Shown in pieces: positions 33,471 to 41,914 of a DNA stretch of 41,914 bases. Each line of letters begins with the position of its first letter. The stretch's first letter is position 1. The translations under genes and the position numbers were made by a program. The notes under the pieces were generated by a model. It did no database searches. It saw nothing but the letters and a program-made list of their open reading frames with translations, and was not told the origin of the DNA. The DNA is from Bradyrhizobium sp. AUGA SZCCT0283 (GTDB lineage Bacteria; Pseudomonadota; Alphaproteobacteria; Rhizobiales; Xanthobacteraceae), in the NCBI RefSeq assembly GCF_018130385.1, contig NZ_JAFCLU010000045.1, positions 1 to 41,914 on the forward strand. Direction: 5' to 3'.

Positions 33471-34208
33471 TTGCAAAAGAGAAACGCAACCGTGGCCGTG
33501 ATCGGCGCCGGGGACTTTATCGGCGGCGAGATCGCCAAGAAGTTCGCCTCAGAGGGCTTCACGGTGTTCGCCGGGCGCCGTAATGGCGCCAAGCTCGAGC
33601 CCCTCGTCAAGGAGATCGAGAAGGCGGGAGGCGAAATCCATGCGCGTTCGCTCGATGCGCGCAAGGAAGAGGAGATCATCTCCTTCCTTGGAGATGCCGA
33701 CAAGCACGCGCCGCTCGAAGTTTGCATCTTCAACATTGGCGCCAACGTCAATTTTCCGATTCTGGAAACCACCGAGCGCGTGTTCCGCAAGGTATGGGAA
33801 ATGGCCTGCTACTCCGGGTTTCTCGCCGGCCGGGAAGCGGCGCGGCTGATGCTGCCCCGAGGCAAGGGCAACATCTTCTTCACCGGCGCGACCGCGAGTC
33901 TCCGCGGCGGGGCGGGTTATGCGGCGTTCGCCAGCGCCAAGTTCGGTCTGCGCGCCGTGGCACAAGCGACCGCACGCGAGTTGGGTCCCAAGAATATTCA
34001 CGTCGCGCATCTCATCATCGATTCCGGGGTTGATACGGAATGGGTGCGTCAGCGGCGGATCGAGGCGCTCGGTCCCAATGCGCTGGATGATCCCGACGCT
34101 TTGATGCCGCCGTCCTCGGTCGCGGAATCCTATTGGCTGCTTTATCAGCAGCCCAAAAGCGCCTGGACCTTTGAACTGGAGATTCGTCCCTTCGGCGAGA
34201 AGTGGTAG
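33471..34208 (+). CDS. atypical SDR with Phe at the catalytic Tyr position (copy 2)
   Basis: This 245-aa protein is a paralog of the SDR at 31685-32428, with long shared blocks such as GREAAR(F/L)MLPRG, FFTGATAS(V/L)RGG and SAKFGLRAVAQA. It also has IGAGDFIG for the cofactor loop, FNIGANVN for NNAG and F153-ASA-K157 for YxxxK, with Ser143 kept. The start is a TTG at 33471, supported by GGGAG at 33459-33463. It lies 14 bp after the ligase remnant and 15 bp before the first dehydrogenase. The two copies sit in divergent operons of the same cluster, so they may form a heteromer or act on related intermediates. Confidence 0.82.
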   Translation: MQKRNATVAVIGAGDFIGGEIAKKFASEGFTVFAGRRNGAKLEPLVKEIEKAGGEIHARSLDARKEEEIISFLGDADKHAPLEVCIFNIGANVNFPILETTERVFRKVWEMACYSGFLAGREAARLMLPRGKGNIFFTGATASLRGGAGYAAFASAKFGLRAVAQATARELGPKNIHVAHLIIDSGVDTEWVRQRRIEALGPNALDDPDALMPPSSVAESYWLLYQQPKSAWTFELEIRPFGEKW

Positions 34209-34223
34209 CTGGAGCTTCTCACG

Positions 34224-35405
34224 ATGGAACTCAATCTTTCCAGCGAGGACGCAGCTTTTCGTGACGAGGTGCGCGCTTTTATTGCGGAGAACTACCCGCA
34301 GGAAATGCGCGTTCCAAACCCCGAGACCGATCTGACCAAGGAGCAGTCGCTGCTCTGGCACCGCATCCTCCACAACAAGGGTTGGGTGGCTCCGCTCTGG
34401 CCCAAGGAATATGGCGGCCCCGGCTGGTCGGTCACGCAGCGGTTCATCTTCGAACAGGAGACGTCGCGCGCCGGAACGCTGCCGCCGCTGGCGTTCAGCG
34501 TCACCATGGTCGGCCCGGTCATCTACACCTTCGGCAACGACGCGCAGAAAAAGAAGTATTTGCCGCGGATTCTCTCCGGCGAGGACTGGTGGTGCCAAGG
34601 CTATTCGGAACCCGGCTCCGGCTCCGACCTGGCTTCCGTCCGGACAAAGGCGGTGCGCGACGGCGATCACTACATCGTCAACGGCCACAAGACCTGGACG
34701 ACGCTGGCCCAGCATGCCGACTGGATCTTCTGTCTGGTGCGGACCGACCCTTCGGCAAAGCCCCAGGCCGGCATCTCCTTCCTGTTGATTGACATGAAAT
34801 CGCCGGGAGTCACGGTGCGGCCCATCATCACCATCGACGGATCGCACGAGGTGAATGACGTCTTCCTCGAGGACGTGCGGGTGCCCGTCGAGAATCTGAT
34901 CGGTGAGGAGAACAAGGGCTGGACCTACGCAAAATTCCTGCTCGGCAACGAGCGCACCAGCATGGCCGGAATCGGCCGCTCCACGCGCTATCTGAACCGG
35001 CTGAAGAAGATCGTGAAGGCCGAGATTCCGGTCGATGATCCGGCGCATCTCGAATTCCGGCGGGATATCGCCCGCATCGAGCTCGACGTCTTGGCGCTGG
35101 AGGCGACCGAGCTGCGCGTGGTGGCGCAGATGGCGCGGGGTATCGATCCGGGTCCCGCGGCATCCCTGTTCAAGATACGGGGCACCGAAATCTTCCAGAG
35201 CATCACGGAGTTGACCCACCGTGCGATCGGCAATTACGGGCTTGCGCTTCGTGAGCAGCCGGCGAGCGCCAACCGCTTCATGCCCGGGCCGGACTATGGC
35301 CATACCGCGTCGGAGAAATACCTGAACGCGCGCAAGCTCAGCATTTACGGCGGATCAAACGAAATCCAGCGCAACATCATTGCCAAGGCGGTACTTGGCC
35401 TTTGA
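34224..35405 (+). CDS. acyl-CoA dehydrogenase, subunit-1-like
   Basis: This 393-aa flavoenzyme has the ACAD layout: a helical N-domain, a middle beta-domain with GYSEPGSGSDLASV at 126-139 (FAD and substrate contacts), and a C-terminal helical domain ending YGGSNEIQRNIIAKAVLGL. The YEGT Glu of MCAD is Gly here, so the base must come from elsewhere, as in other bacterial ACADs of this type. The next gene is a second, diverged ACAD. Adjacent unlike pairs often form alpha2-beta2 enzymes, as PimC/PimD (pimeloyl-CoA) and the steroid-pathway pairs do. It should introduce an alpha-beta double bond into a CoA ester. GGAG lies before the ATG. Confidence 0.9.
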   Translation: MELNLSSEDAAFRDEVRAFIAENYPQEMRVPNPETDLTKEQSLLWHRILHNKGWVAPLWPKEYGGPGWSVTQRFIFEQETSRAGTLPPLAFSVTMVGPVIYTFGNDAQKKKYLPRILSGEDWWCQGYSEPGSGSDLASVRTKAVRDGDHYIVNGHKTWTTLAQHADWIFCLVRTDPSAKPQAGISFLLIDMKSPGVTVRPIITIDGSHEVNDVFLEDVRVPVENLIGEENKGWTYAKFLLGNERTSMAGIGRSTRYLNRLKKIVKAEIPVDDPAHLEFRRDIARIELDVLALEATELRVVAQMARGIDPGPAASLFKIRGTEIFQSITELTHRAIGNYGLALREQPASANRFMPGPDYGHTASEKYLNARKLSIYGGSNEIQRNIIAKAVLGL

Positions 35406-35426
35406 ACCAGCAAAGCGGGACCTCGA

Positions 35427-36557
35427 ATGGATATCCAGTTCACTGAAGAGCAGGAAATGTTGCGGTCAAGCGTGCAGCGTCTGCTCCGCGACCAGTATGA
35501 TTTCGATGCGCGCCGCGGGATCGTTGCCTCCGACGAAGGCTGGAGCCGGACACAGTGGTCATCCTTTGCTGAGCTCGGTTTGCTCGCCGCGCCATTCTCG
35601 GAAGAGGCCGGCGGCCTCGGCGGCGGTCCGCTCTCGACGATGATCGTGATGCACGAGTTCGGCCGCCATCTCGTGGTCGAACCCTTCGTCGAGACCATCG
35701 TGCTCGCCGGGGGCTTGCTCGAAAGCGAGGGGTCTCCCGCGCAGAAGAGCGAATTCATTCCCGACATCATCGCAGGAAAGTCGATCTGGGCGCTTGCCTG
35801 GACCGAGAAAGCGTCACGTTTCGATCCAGCCAATGTCGCGACGACGGCGCGACGCGAGGGCGATGACTACATACTGGTTGGCGAGAAGGCCGCGGCGATC
35901 GCCGCGCCGTGGGCGGATTATCTGATTGTTTCCGCACGCACCTCGGGGGACCAGCACGACCGCGACGGCGTCAGCATGTTCATCGTGGATCGCCAGGCGG
36001 CGAATCTGCATCTGCGAACTTTCAAAACCATTGACGGCCGCCGCGCTGGCGAGATCAGCCTGGACGGCGTAAGGGGCCACTTGCTCGGCGGGGAGGGTGC
36101 GGGTGTCGCCGCGCTGGAGGCTTGCCGTGATCGCGCCATTGCCGCGTTGTGCGCCGAAACAGTCGGCGCCATCGGGGAGCTGAACGCAGCGACACTGGAG
36201 TATAGCAAGACCCGAAAACAGTTCGGCGCGACGCTCGGCAGCTTCCAGGTGCTGCAGCACCGCATGGTCGACATGTTCATTGCGCATCAGGAGGCCCTCT
36301 CGTTGATGCAGCATCTCACCCTGAGCCTGGCAGTCAATGAGCCCGGCCTGTCCAGGCTCGCGTCCGGCGCAAAATCAAAGGTCGGCTACGCGGCAAGGTT
36401 CGTCGCCGACCAGGCTGTGCAGCTTCACGGCGGCATGGGCATGACCGACGAACTCAATGTCGGACATTATTTCAAGCGAATCTCCTCCATCAACATCCAA
36501 TTCGGCGATCCCGCGTACCACGTTCTGCGTTACGCGCAGCTCGACGCGGCCGCCTAA
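35427..36557 (+). CDS. acyl-CoA dehydrogenase, subunit-2-like
   Basis: This 376-aa protein is a diverged ACAD. The N-domain (FTEEQEMLRSSVQRLL) and the C-terminal QAVQLHGGMGMTDELNVGHYFKRI block are clear. The central SEPGSGSD-type motif is replaced by TEKASRFDP, and the C-terminal Glu-containing EGT is absent. It resembles small subunits such as PimD. It is therefore likely the partner of the upstream ACAD, from which it is separated by 21 bp, and one FAD may sit at their interface. GGGA precedes the ATG. Confidence 0.88.
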   Translation: MDIQFTEEQEMLRSSVQRLLRDQYDFDARRGIVASDEGWSRTQWSSFAELGLLAAPFSEEAGGLGGGPLSTMIVMHEFGRHLVVEPFVETIVLAGGLLESEGSPAQKSEFIPDIIAGKSIWALAWTEKASRFDPANVATTARREGDDYILVGEKAAAIAAPWADYLIVSARTSGDQHDRDGVSMFIVDRQAANLHLRTFKTIDGRRAGEISLDGVRGHLLGGEGAGVAALEACRDRAIAALCAETVGAIGELNAATLEYSKTRKQFGATLGSFQVLQHRMVDMFIAHQEALSLMQHLTLSLAVNEPGLSRLASGAKSKVGYAARFVADQAVQLHGGMGMTDELNVGHYFKRISSINIQFGDPAYHVLRYAQLDAAA

Positions 36558-36571
36558 CCAAAGAGGCAAGC

Positions 36572-37759
36572 ATGACGACTGAAGCAGTAATCGTTTCCAC
36601 CGCCCGCACCGGCGTCGGTAAGGCCTATCGCGGCGCGCTCAACAACACCGAAGGCCCAACCTTGGCCGGCCACGTGATGGCCGAAGCGGTGAAGCGGGCC
36701 GGCATCGCGCCCGGCGAGGTCGAGGACGTGGTGATGGGCTGCGCGATGCAGCAGGGCACCATGGTGATGAACGTGGCGCGCAAGGGCGCCATCCGTGCTG
36801 GCCTGCCGGTGACTGTTGCCGGCACCACGATTGACCGGCAATGTGCCTCCGGCCTGCAGGCGATCGCGGTTGCCGCACGCTCGGTGATATCAGACGGCGT
36901 CGAGATCGCGATCGGCGGCGGCATCGAATCGATCAGCCTCGTGCAGAATGAGCACATGAACAAGTTTCATGTCGTCGACGAAGAGTTGATGGCGATGAAG
37001 CCGGAAATGTACATGTCGATGCTGGAAACCGCCGAGGTCGTTGCCGAACGTTACAAGATCGGTCGCGACAAGCAGGATGAATACAGCCTCGAGTGCCAGC
37101 GCCGCGTGGGTGCAGCGCTGCAGGGCGGTCGCTTCAATGACGAGATCGTGCCGATCACGACCACAATGGTTGTGGTTGACAAGGATACCAAGCAGGTCAG
37201 CTATCAGCAGGTGACGCTGTCGAAGGACGAGGGTCCGAGGCCGGACACCACTGGCGACGGCCTTGCAAAGATCAAGCCGGTGTTCGAAGGCAAAACCATC
37301 AGTGCGGGCAATGCCAGCCAGCTCTCCGACGGCGCCTCGGCCTGCGTGATCATGAGTGACAAGATCGCGGCAAAGAAGGGCCTCAAGCCGCTTGGCATCT
37401 TCCGCGGGTTCGTTGCCGCCGGCGTCGAGCCGGACGAGATGGGCGTGGGCCCGGTCGCAGCGATCCCGCGGCTCCTCAAGCGCCATAACCTGAAGATCGA
37501 CGACATTGATCTCTGGGAGCTCAATGAAGCCTACGCGGTGCAGGTGATCTATTGCCGCGACAAGCTCGGCATTGACCCGAACAAGCTCAACGTCAATGGC
37601 GGTTCGATCGCGATCGGTCATCCCTACGGCATGACCGGGGCGCGGCTCACGGGCCACCTCCTGATCGAGGGCCGGCGGCGCAAAGCGAAATACGGCGTGG
37701 TGACAATGTGCATCGGCGGCGGCATGGGCGCGGCGGGTCTGTTTGAAATCGTCCATTGA
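36572..37759 (+). CDS. acetyl-CoA acyltransferase (thiolase)
   Basis: This 395-aa thiolase has all catalytic residues: C91 in DRQCASG (nucleophile), H350 in IGHPYGMTG and C380 in MCIGGGMG. It should cleave a 3-ketoacyl-CoA to acetyl-CoA and a shortened acyl-CoA, completing a round of beta-oxidation in this operon. Length and motif spacing are standard for degradative thiolases. AGAGG precedes the ATG. It lies 14 bp after the ACAD pair and 21 bp before the flavoprotein gene. A second thiolase gene is cut by the window end. Confidence 0.95.
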   Translation: MTTEAVIVSTARTGVGKAYRGALNNTEGPTLAGHVMAEAVKRAGIAPGEVEDVVMGCAMQQGTMVMNVARKGAIRAGLPVTVAGTTIDRQCASGLQAIAVAARSVISDGVEIAIGGGIESISLVQNEHMNKFHVVDEELMAMKPEMYMSMLETAEVVAERYKIGRDKQDEYSLECQRRVGAALQGGRFNDEIVPITTTMVVVDKDTKQVSYQQVTLSKDEGPRPDTTGDGLAKIKPVFEGKTISAGNASQLSDGASACVIMSDKIAAKKGLKPLGIFRGFVAAGVEPDEMGVGPVAAIPRLLKRHNLKIDDIDLWELNEAYAVQVIYCRDKLGIDPNKLNVNGGSIAIGHPYGMTGARLTGHLLIEGRRRKAKYGVVTMCIGGGMGAAGLFEIVH

Positions 37760-37780
37760 TTGGAAACGCAGGAGATTCTC

Positions 37781-38794
37781 GTGAAGACAGCGATTACTGA
37801 ACTGTTCGGCATCAAGCATCCGATTATCCAGGGCGGCATGCATTATGTCGGCTTCGCCGAGCTCGCCGCCGCGGTGTCCAACGCCGGGGGACTCGGGATC
37901 ATCACCGGCCTGACGCAAAGGACGCCGGAACTGTTGGCCAAGGAAATCGCACGCTGCCGCGACATGACCGACAAGCCGTTCGGCGTGAACCTGACTTTCC
38001 TTCCGAGCTTTACCGCACCGCCTTACCCGGAATACATCGCCGCGATCAAGGAAGGCGGCGTCAAGGCAGTGGAAACCGCTGGCCGCAGCCCCGAGCAGTA
38101 CATGCCGGCGTTGAAGGCGGCCGGCATCAAAGTGATCCACAAGTGCACCTCGGTCCGGCACTCACTCAAAGCCGAGAAGATCGGCTGCGACGCCGTCAGC
38201 GTCGATGGCTTTGAATGCGGCGGACATCCCGGCGAGGACGACATCCCGAACATGATCCTGCTGCCCCGTGCGGCGGACGAGCTGAAGATTCCGTTTGTGG
38301 CGTCGGGCGGCATGGCCGACGCGCGGAGCCTCGTCGCCGCTCTGTCGATGGGCGCCGCCGGCATGAACATGGGGACCCGCTTCATCGCCACGAAGGAAGC
38401 GCCAGTGCACGACAATGTAAAGCAGGCCTTGGTCAAGGCAACCGAACTCGACACCGTGCTGGTCATGCGCGCGCTGCGCAATACCGAGCGCGTCTTGAAG
38501 AACAAGGGCGTCGACGAGTTGCTCGAGATCGAGCGCGAGAAGGGCGCAAGCCTGAAGATTGGCGACATCCATGAGCAGGTCGCTGGCGTGTATCCCAAAG
38601 TGATGATCGACGGCGATATGGACGCGGGCGCCTGGAGCTGCGGCATGGTCGTTGGACTCATCAACGACATTCCGACGGTGAAGGAGTTGATCGAACGCAT
38701 CATGGCCGATGCCGAGCGAATCATCCGTCAACGCCTGACAGGTTTCCTCGATGGCACCGAGCAAAGGCCGGCTGCCGCCCGGGCGATCGCGTAG
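37781..38794 (+). CDS. nitronate monooxygenase-like FMN flavoprotein
   Basis: This 337-aa TIM-barrel flavoprotein has the NMO/2-nitropropane-dioxygenase family blocks: HPIIQGGMHYVG, NAGGLGIITG, DGFECGGHPGEDD with the conserved His, and GAAGMNMGTRFIATKEA. I use the GTG at 37781, which has AGGAG 6 bases upstream, over an in-frame TTG at 37760. In operons of this kind the family often acts on CoA thioesters, for example FabK enoyl reductases and IpdC of steroid-ring degradation, so an enoyl-CoA reductase or isomerase role is more likely than nitronate oxidation. This is inference from context. Confidence 0.88.
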   Translation: MKTAITELFGIKHPIIQGGMHYVGFAELAAAVSNAGGLGIITGLTQRTPELLAKEIARCRDMTDKPFGVNLTFLPSFTAPPYPEYIAAIKEGGVKAVETAGRSPEQYMPALKAAGIKVIHKCTSVRHSLKAEKIGCDAVSVDGFECGGHPGEDDIPNMILLPRAADELKIPFVASGGMADARSLVAALSMGAAGMNMGTRFIATKEAPVHDNVKQALVKATELDTVLVMRALRNTERVLKNKGVDELLEIEREKGASLKIGDIHEQVAGVYPKVMIDGDMDAGAWSCGMVVGLINDIPTVKELIERIMADAERIIRQRLTGFLDGTEQRPAAARAIA

Positions 38795-38909
38795 CTGGAT
38801 GTTATAGCGAGGCGATACCCATGCGCGGTTGTGCGTGAGGTGATTGTTATGGCGAAGCTCGATTGACCGGCGATGGATGGCCTTCGGCAGTCTCGGGGAA
38901 GGGGATTTT

Positions 38910-39563
38910 ATGGATCTGGCCGACTTCCACTACTACGAGCCTTCGAAGGGCCACGGGCTCCGACATAATCCATTCAACGCGATTGTCGCGCCGCGTCCGA
39001 TTGGTTGGATTTCGTCACGCAATGCGGCTGGTAAACTGAACCTCGCTCCATACAGCTTCTTCAACGCTTTCCTCTACGACCCTCCGATAATCGGATTTTC
39101 CTCAATTTCGTGGAAGGACACCGTCAAGAACGTCAGCGAGACCCGCGAATTTGTTTGGAATCTGGTTACGATGGATCTGGGCGAGCGCATGAACAAGACG
39201 GCCGCGCCCCTTGATCACGGTGTGAGCGAGTTCGAAACGGCAGGGCTGACGCCGATCCCGGGGCGCCACGTAGCGGTGCCGCGGGTAGGCGAGAGCAGGG
39301 CCGCTATGGAATGCAAGGTCACCGACGTCTCTCAGTTGACGAATGCGTGTGGCGAGAAAGTCGAGGGATGGTTCGTGCTCGGCGAAGTCGTCGCAGTATA
39401 TATCGACAAGTCTTTGATTGAGGACGGTGTATACAACACTGCACTTGCGCGCCCCATACTGCGCGCCGGCCGTGGTGGAGATTACCTTGAGGTCAAGACG
39501 GAGAACATGTTCGAGATGAAGCGTCCGCCTGGCAGCAGCAAACCGGAATTCCACGGCACCTGA
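38910..39563 (+). CDS. flavin-reductase-like FMN-binding split-barrel protein
   Basis: This 217-aa protein matches the flavin reductase domain: NPFNAIVAPRPIGWISSRNAAGKLNLAPYSFFNAF is the flavin-binding start, and SWKDTVKNVSETREFVWNLV the usual middle. I choose the ATG at 38910 since GAAGGGG precedes it and homology begins there. Relatives supply reduced flavin to monooxygenases or bind FMN themselves. The only flavin-dependent oxygenase candidate here is the NMO-like protein just upstream, 115 bp away. That gap is larger than others in the operon, so a second promoter may exist. Confidence 0.88.
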   Translation: MDLADFHYYEPSKGHGLRHNPFNAIVAPRPIGWISSRNAAGKLNLAPYSFFNAFLYDPPIIGFSSISWKDTVKNVSETREFVWNLVTMDLGERMNKTAAPLDHGVSEFETAGLTPIPGRHVAVPRVGESRAAMECKVTDVSQLTNACGEKVEGWFVLGEVVAVYIDKSLIEDGVYNTALARPILRAGRGGDYLEVKTENMFEMKRPPGSSKPEFHGT

Positions 39564-39578
39564 TTAAAGGAACGATCG

Positions 39579-40355
39579 ATGCCCCAGCATGTGAAAACTG
39601 AAATGGCCGCAGGCATCATGACGATGACGCTGGCCCGTCCTGAAAAGAAGAACGCGCTCAGCAATGAAATGTACAGCGCCATGTCGGATGGGCTGGAGCG
39701 CGCGGAGAAAGATCCTGCCGTGCGGGTCGTTCTATTTCAGGGAGATGGCGACAGTTTTACGTCCGGAAACGACATCGCCGATTTCAGTGCCCAGGCCAAC
39801 GGTAGCAATATAGGGGAAAGCCAGGCGTTCCGGTTCATCCGCAATCTCGGTAAGGCCACCCGTCCACTCGTCGCCGCAGTGCAGGGCAACGCGGTAGGCG
39901 TTGGTACCACGATGTTGCTGCATTGCGACCTCGTATTTCTTGCCGACACGGCGAAGCTGATGACACCATTCGTAAATCTGGCGCTGGTTCCTGAGGCGGC
40001 TTCGAGTTGGTTGCTGCCCGCCCGCATCGGGCATGTCCGCGCATACGCCATGTTTGCGTTGGGGGAGCCGCTCGATGCAGCCGCCGCATTGGCCTGCGGT
40101 CTGGCTAACGCCGTGGTGCCGGCCGCTGACTTGCGCGCCAGGGCTTGGCAGGCCGCCGAAGCCCTGACCAAACGGCCCGCGGGCTCTCTCAGTCACACCA
40201 AAGCGCTCATGCGCGAAATGGACAAGATCGCTGCCCAAATAAACCGGGAAAGCGCGCTATTTGCCGAGCGGTTGCAGACCGGCGAAGCCCGCGAAGCGTT
40301 CGCGGCGTTTGCCGAGCGGCGTAAGCCGGACTTCACAAGCCTGACGAGCGACTGA
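39579..40355 (+). CDS. enoyl-CoA hydratase/isomerase
   Basis: This 258-aa crotonase-family protein has LARPEKKNALSNEM at about 18-31, SGNDIADF for the oxyanion hole, QGNAVGVGTTML and the loop VPEAASSW with a Glu in the position of the catalytic acid/base. Only one of the two usual Glu residues is obvious, so a hydratase or an isomerase are both possible. AAGGAA precedes the ATG. It is the last gene of the operon, 15 bp after the flavin-reductase-like gene, and supplies the hydration step missing between the dehydrogenases and thiolase. Confidence 0.9.
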   Translation: MPQHVKTEMAAGIMTMTLARPEKKNALSNEMYSAMSDGLERAEKDPAVRVVLFQGDGDSFTSGNDIADFSAQANGSNIGESQAFRFIRNLGKATRPLVAAVQGNAVGVGTTMLLHCDLVFLADTAKLMTPFVNLALVPEAASSWLLPARIGHVRAYAMFALGEPLDAAAALACGLANAVVPAADLRARAWQAAEALTKRPAGSLSHTKALMREMDKIAAQINRESALFAERLQTGEAREAFAAFAERRKPDFTSLTSD

Positions 40356-40383
40356 CAAGTGGCCCATGTGGTGTCAAAGCCAA

Positions 40384-41595
40384 TCAAGACCTCGGGAGCC
40401 GCGCGTACAGACCAAGCGCCAGCAGTGAAAACGCGCTCAGCACGACGCCCAGCGCCAGCATTGCTTCATGCGACACCGTGGCAGCAAGCCATACGCCGAT
40501 TGCGGCGTTCATCATCTGCCAGAAGCCCAGCAGCGCCGAGGCCGCGCCAGCTTTCTCCCCGAATGGAGAGAGCGCGCGGGCGGTAGCCAGTGGACTGACA
40601 ACGCCCATGCCGAGGAGAAATACGCACATCGCGCCCAGAAACGGCAAGAAGGTCGGGCTGATCATCGAGATGAGCAGGATCGCAACGCTGCTGGCGGCCG
40701 TTGCCCACAGTCCTGCCCGGATCGGGCGATCGAGCCCGTAGCGTGGTGCCAATTTCGTCGCCAGCATGCCCGCGGCGAATACGATAAAGACGGTGCCGGC
40801 GAAGAAGAGGCCGAGCTGGATCGGCGTGAAGTGCAGCGCTTCAATGAATAGTCGCGGTGCAGCCGAAAACATAGAGAACAAGCCGCCTATGATCAGGCTC
40901 GCGGTTGCAGCCGGGATGGCGAAACGCCGATCGCCAATCAGACCAACATAGGTCCTGGCGATGGCGACCAGATTGAGCGGAGTGCGGATCGAATTGTGGG
41001 TTTCGCCGAGGATGATGCTGTAAGCAACGGCGCCAATTGCGGCAAAGGCCGCGACAAGAGCGAATTCGGAGCGCCAGCCAAAACTGTGATCGAGTGCGCC
41101 GCCAAGCAGCGGCGAGAATCCGGGGGCTGCGGACATTACGATCATGATCAGCGCCATTGCGCGTGCCAGCGCCGGCCCACTGAACATGTCGCGGGCGATG
41201 GCGCGAGACAACACTGACGTCGCACAAGCGCCTGCAGCCTGCACGACGCGGCCGACCAAGAGATCAGATAGATCTGTTGCCAGACCGCACCAGACGCTGC
41301 CGCCAAAGAACACGGCAAATCCAATCAGGACTGGCCAGCGTCTGCCGTAGCGATCCGAAAGCGGTCCGACCAGGAGCTGGCCTATCCCGAACATCGCAAG
41401 AAAGACCGTGATGGCGGATGTGACCGCCGCGCTGGTGACATTCAAGGAGATCGCAATTTGCGGCAGCGACGGCAGCAAGATGTTGGTCGCGAGCGTTCCC
41501 ATCGCGGCCAGGACGGAAAGAACTGCGATCGCCAGGCCGCTGGAGACGGGAACGTCCCTCGGCACCCTTTTGGTCGTTTGGCACTGGCCAGCCAT
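40384..41595 (-). CDS. MFS drug-resistance transporter, Bcr/CflA type
   Basis: This 403-aa membrane protein has about 12 hydrophobic segments. The loop after TM2 reads GPLSDRYGRRWP, the MFS signature, and TM4-5 include SRAIARDMFSG and a motif-C-like PGFSPLLGG. These are typical of Bcr/CflA proton-driven exporters. I place the start at the ATG at 41595; upstream frame to 41790 overlaps the thiolase gene. It is convergent with the enoyl-CoA hydratase gene and may export a toxic intermediate, though it could be unrelated. Confidence 0.9.
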   Translation of the reverse strand: MAGQCQTTKRVPRDVPVSSGLAIAVLSVLAAMGTLATNILLPSLPQIAISLNVTSAAVTSAITVFLAMFGIGQLLVGPLSDRYGRRWPVLIGFAVFFGGSVWCGLATDLSDLLVGRVVQAAGACATSVLSRAIARDMFSGPALARAMALIMIVMSAAPGFSPLLGGALDHSFGWRSEFALVAAFAAIGAVAYSIILGETHNSIRTPLNLVAIARTYVGLIGDRRFAIPAATASLIIGGLFSMFSAAPRLFIEALHFTPIQLGLFFAGTVFIVFAAGMLATKLAPRYGLDRPIRAGLWATAASSVAILLISMISPTFLPFLGAMCVFLLGMGVVSPLATARALSPFGEKAGAASALLGFWQMMNAAIGVWLAATVSHEAMLALGVVLSAFSLLALGLYARLPRS

Positions 41596-41689
41596 GGGAA
41601 CTTTCGCGCTGATAGATAGGCAGGTCACAAGGCGGCGAGTGACGCGGTTCGCGCCGCTCGCCGAACCCTTTCTGGTCGGATCGGCTGTG

Positions 41690-41914
41690 CTACCTGCGGA
41701 CGACGCGCTCGATCGCGATGGCGGTGGCTTCACCGCCACCGATGCAAAGGGCTGCAACGCCGCGTTTGAGGTTCTGCGCCTCCAGCGCATGCAGCAGCGT
41801 CACGATCAGGCGCGCGCCGGTGGCACCGATCGGATGACCGAGCGCGCAGGCGCCGCCATTGACGTTGAGTTTCTCGCGGGGAATGCCGAGATCCTTCTGC
41901 GCCGCCATCGCCAC
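41690..41914 (-). CDS. acetyl-CoA acetyltransferase (thiolase), C-terminal part
   Basis: The last 74 residues of a thiolase, running off the right edge of the window. NVNGGACALGHPIGATGAR holds the catalytic His and CIGGGEATA the second Cys (both present). The ending IERVVRR is typical of PhaA/AtoB-like biosynthetic or degradative enzymes. The nucleophilic Cys lies outside the window. It differs from the thiolase at 36572-37759 in the catalytic loop (GHPIGATG rather than GHPYGMTG) and is the more usual type. Confidence 0.9.
   Translation of the reverse strand: MAMAAQKDLGIPREKLNVNGGACALGHPIGATGARLIVTLLHALEAQNLKRGVAALCIGGGEATAIAIERVVRR

Noticed and set aside
33549..35303. 584-codon ORF on the minus strand
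   Set aside because: It lies opposite the SDR and acyl-CoA dehydrogenase genes, which have clear motifs. Long antisense frames are common in GC-rich DNA.
36890..38161. 423-codon ORF on the minus strand
   Set aside because: Antisense to the thiolase and flavoprotein genes; no family features.

Overview
The window looks like part of an alphaproteobacterial chromosome, most likely Bradyrhizobium or a close relative (Nitrobacteraceae). The reasons are the GC-rich codon use of the catabolic genes, the number of CoA-dependent catabolic genes, a single branched-chain-amino-acid-type binding protein, and the style of the integrase and excisionase genes. This assignment comes from gene style, not from a database match. 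The left half (about 1-19,000) is accessory DNA of mixed composition. The right half (about 19,100-41,914) is dense catabolic DNA.

Left, 1-8,830, is a defence island. A serine-recombinase gene is cut off after about 55 codons by DNA carrying two copies of a 16-bp motif, probably the end of an insertion sequence. Next come a SIR2-like protein and a HerA/DUF87 ATPase with overlapping stop and start codons, which is the layout of SIR2-HerA anti-phage systems. Facing them is a complete type I restriction-modification operon, hsdR-hsdM-hsdS. A 1-kb gene-poor stretch and an excisionase-like gene follow.

10,188-18,953 looks like a decayed integrative element. The same 20-bp sequence, which resembles the 3' end of a serine tRNA, lies at both ends, and arm-like repeats lie just inside each copy. 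The integrase next to the left copy is broken by two frameshifts and truncated. The cargo is a tyrosinase (MelC2-like) with a MelC1-like caddie protein that carries six copies of a Pro/Gly/Val repeat, a small unknown protein, an AraC-type regulator lacking its sensor domain, two proteins sharing a ~100-residue module (one fused to a metalloprotease-like domain with a damaged zinc motif), and a short-chain dehydrogenase.

19,161-21,963 holds a TetR repressor facing an SDR-YCII-SDR gene set. Two identical-arm 20-bp palindromes sit on the SDR promoter.

22,228-40,355 is a catabolic cluster: a Fe-dependent dehydrogenase and a FabF-like ketosynthase, a periplasmic binding protein, a feruloyl-CoA-synthetase-like ligase, an HxlR regulator, a 2-hydroxychromene-2-carboxylate-isomerase-like protein, a CaiB CoA-transferase, a GST, two atypical SDR paralogs, two acyl-CoA dehydrogenases, a thiolase, a nitronate-monooxygenase-like flavoprotein, a flavin-reductase-like protein and an enoyl-CoA hydratase. 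A palindrome of the form AGTTCT-N5-AGAACT recurs at four promoters here, plus one weaker copy. At three of them it sits directly behind a TTGAC(A/G) -35 box. This suggests one regulon, probably under the HxlR protein encoded in the cluster. The substrate is not evident; an aromatic or alicyclic acid degraded as CoA thioesters fits best. The window ends with an MFS efflux pump and the 3' end of another thiolase gene.
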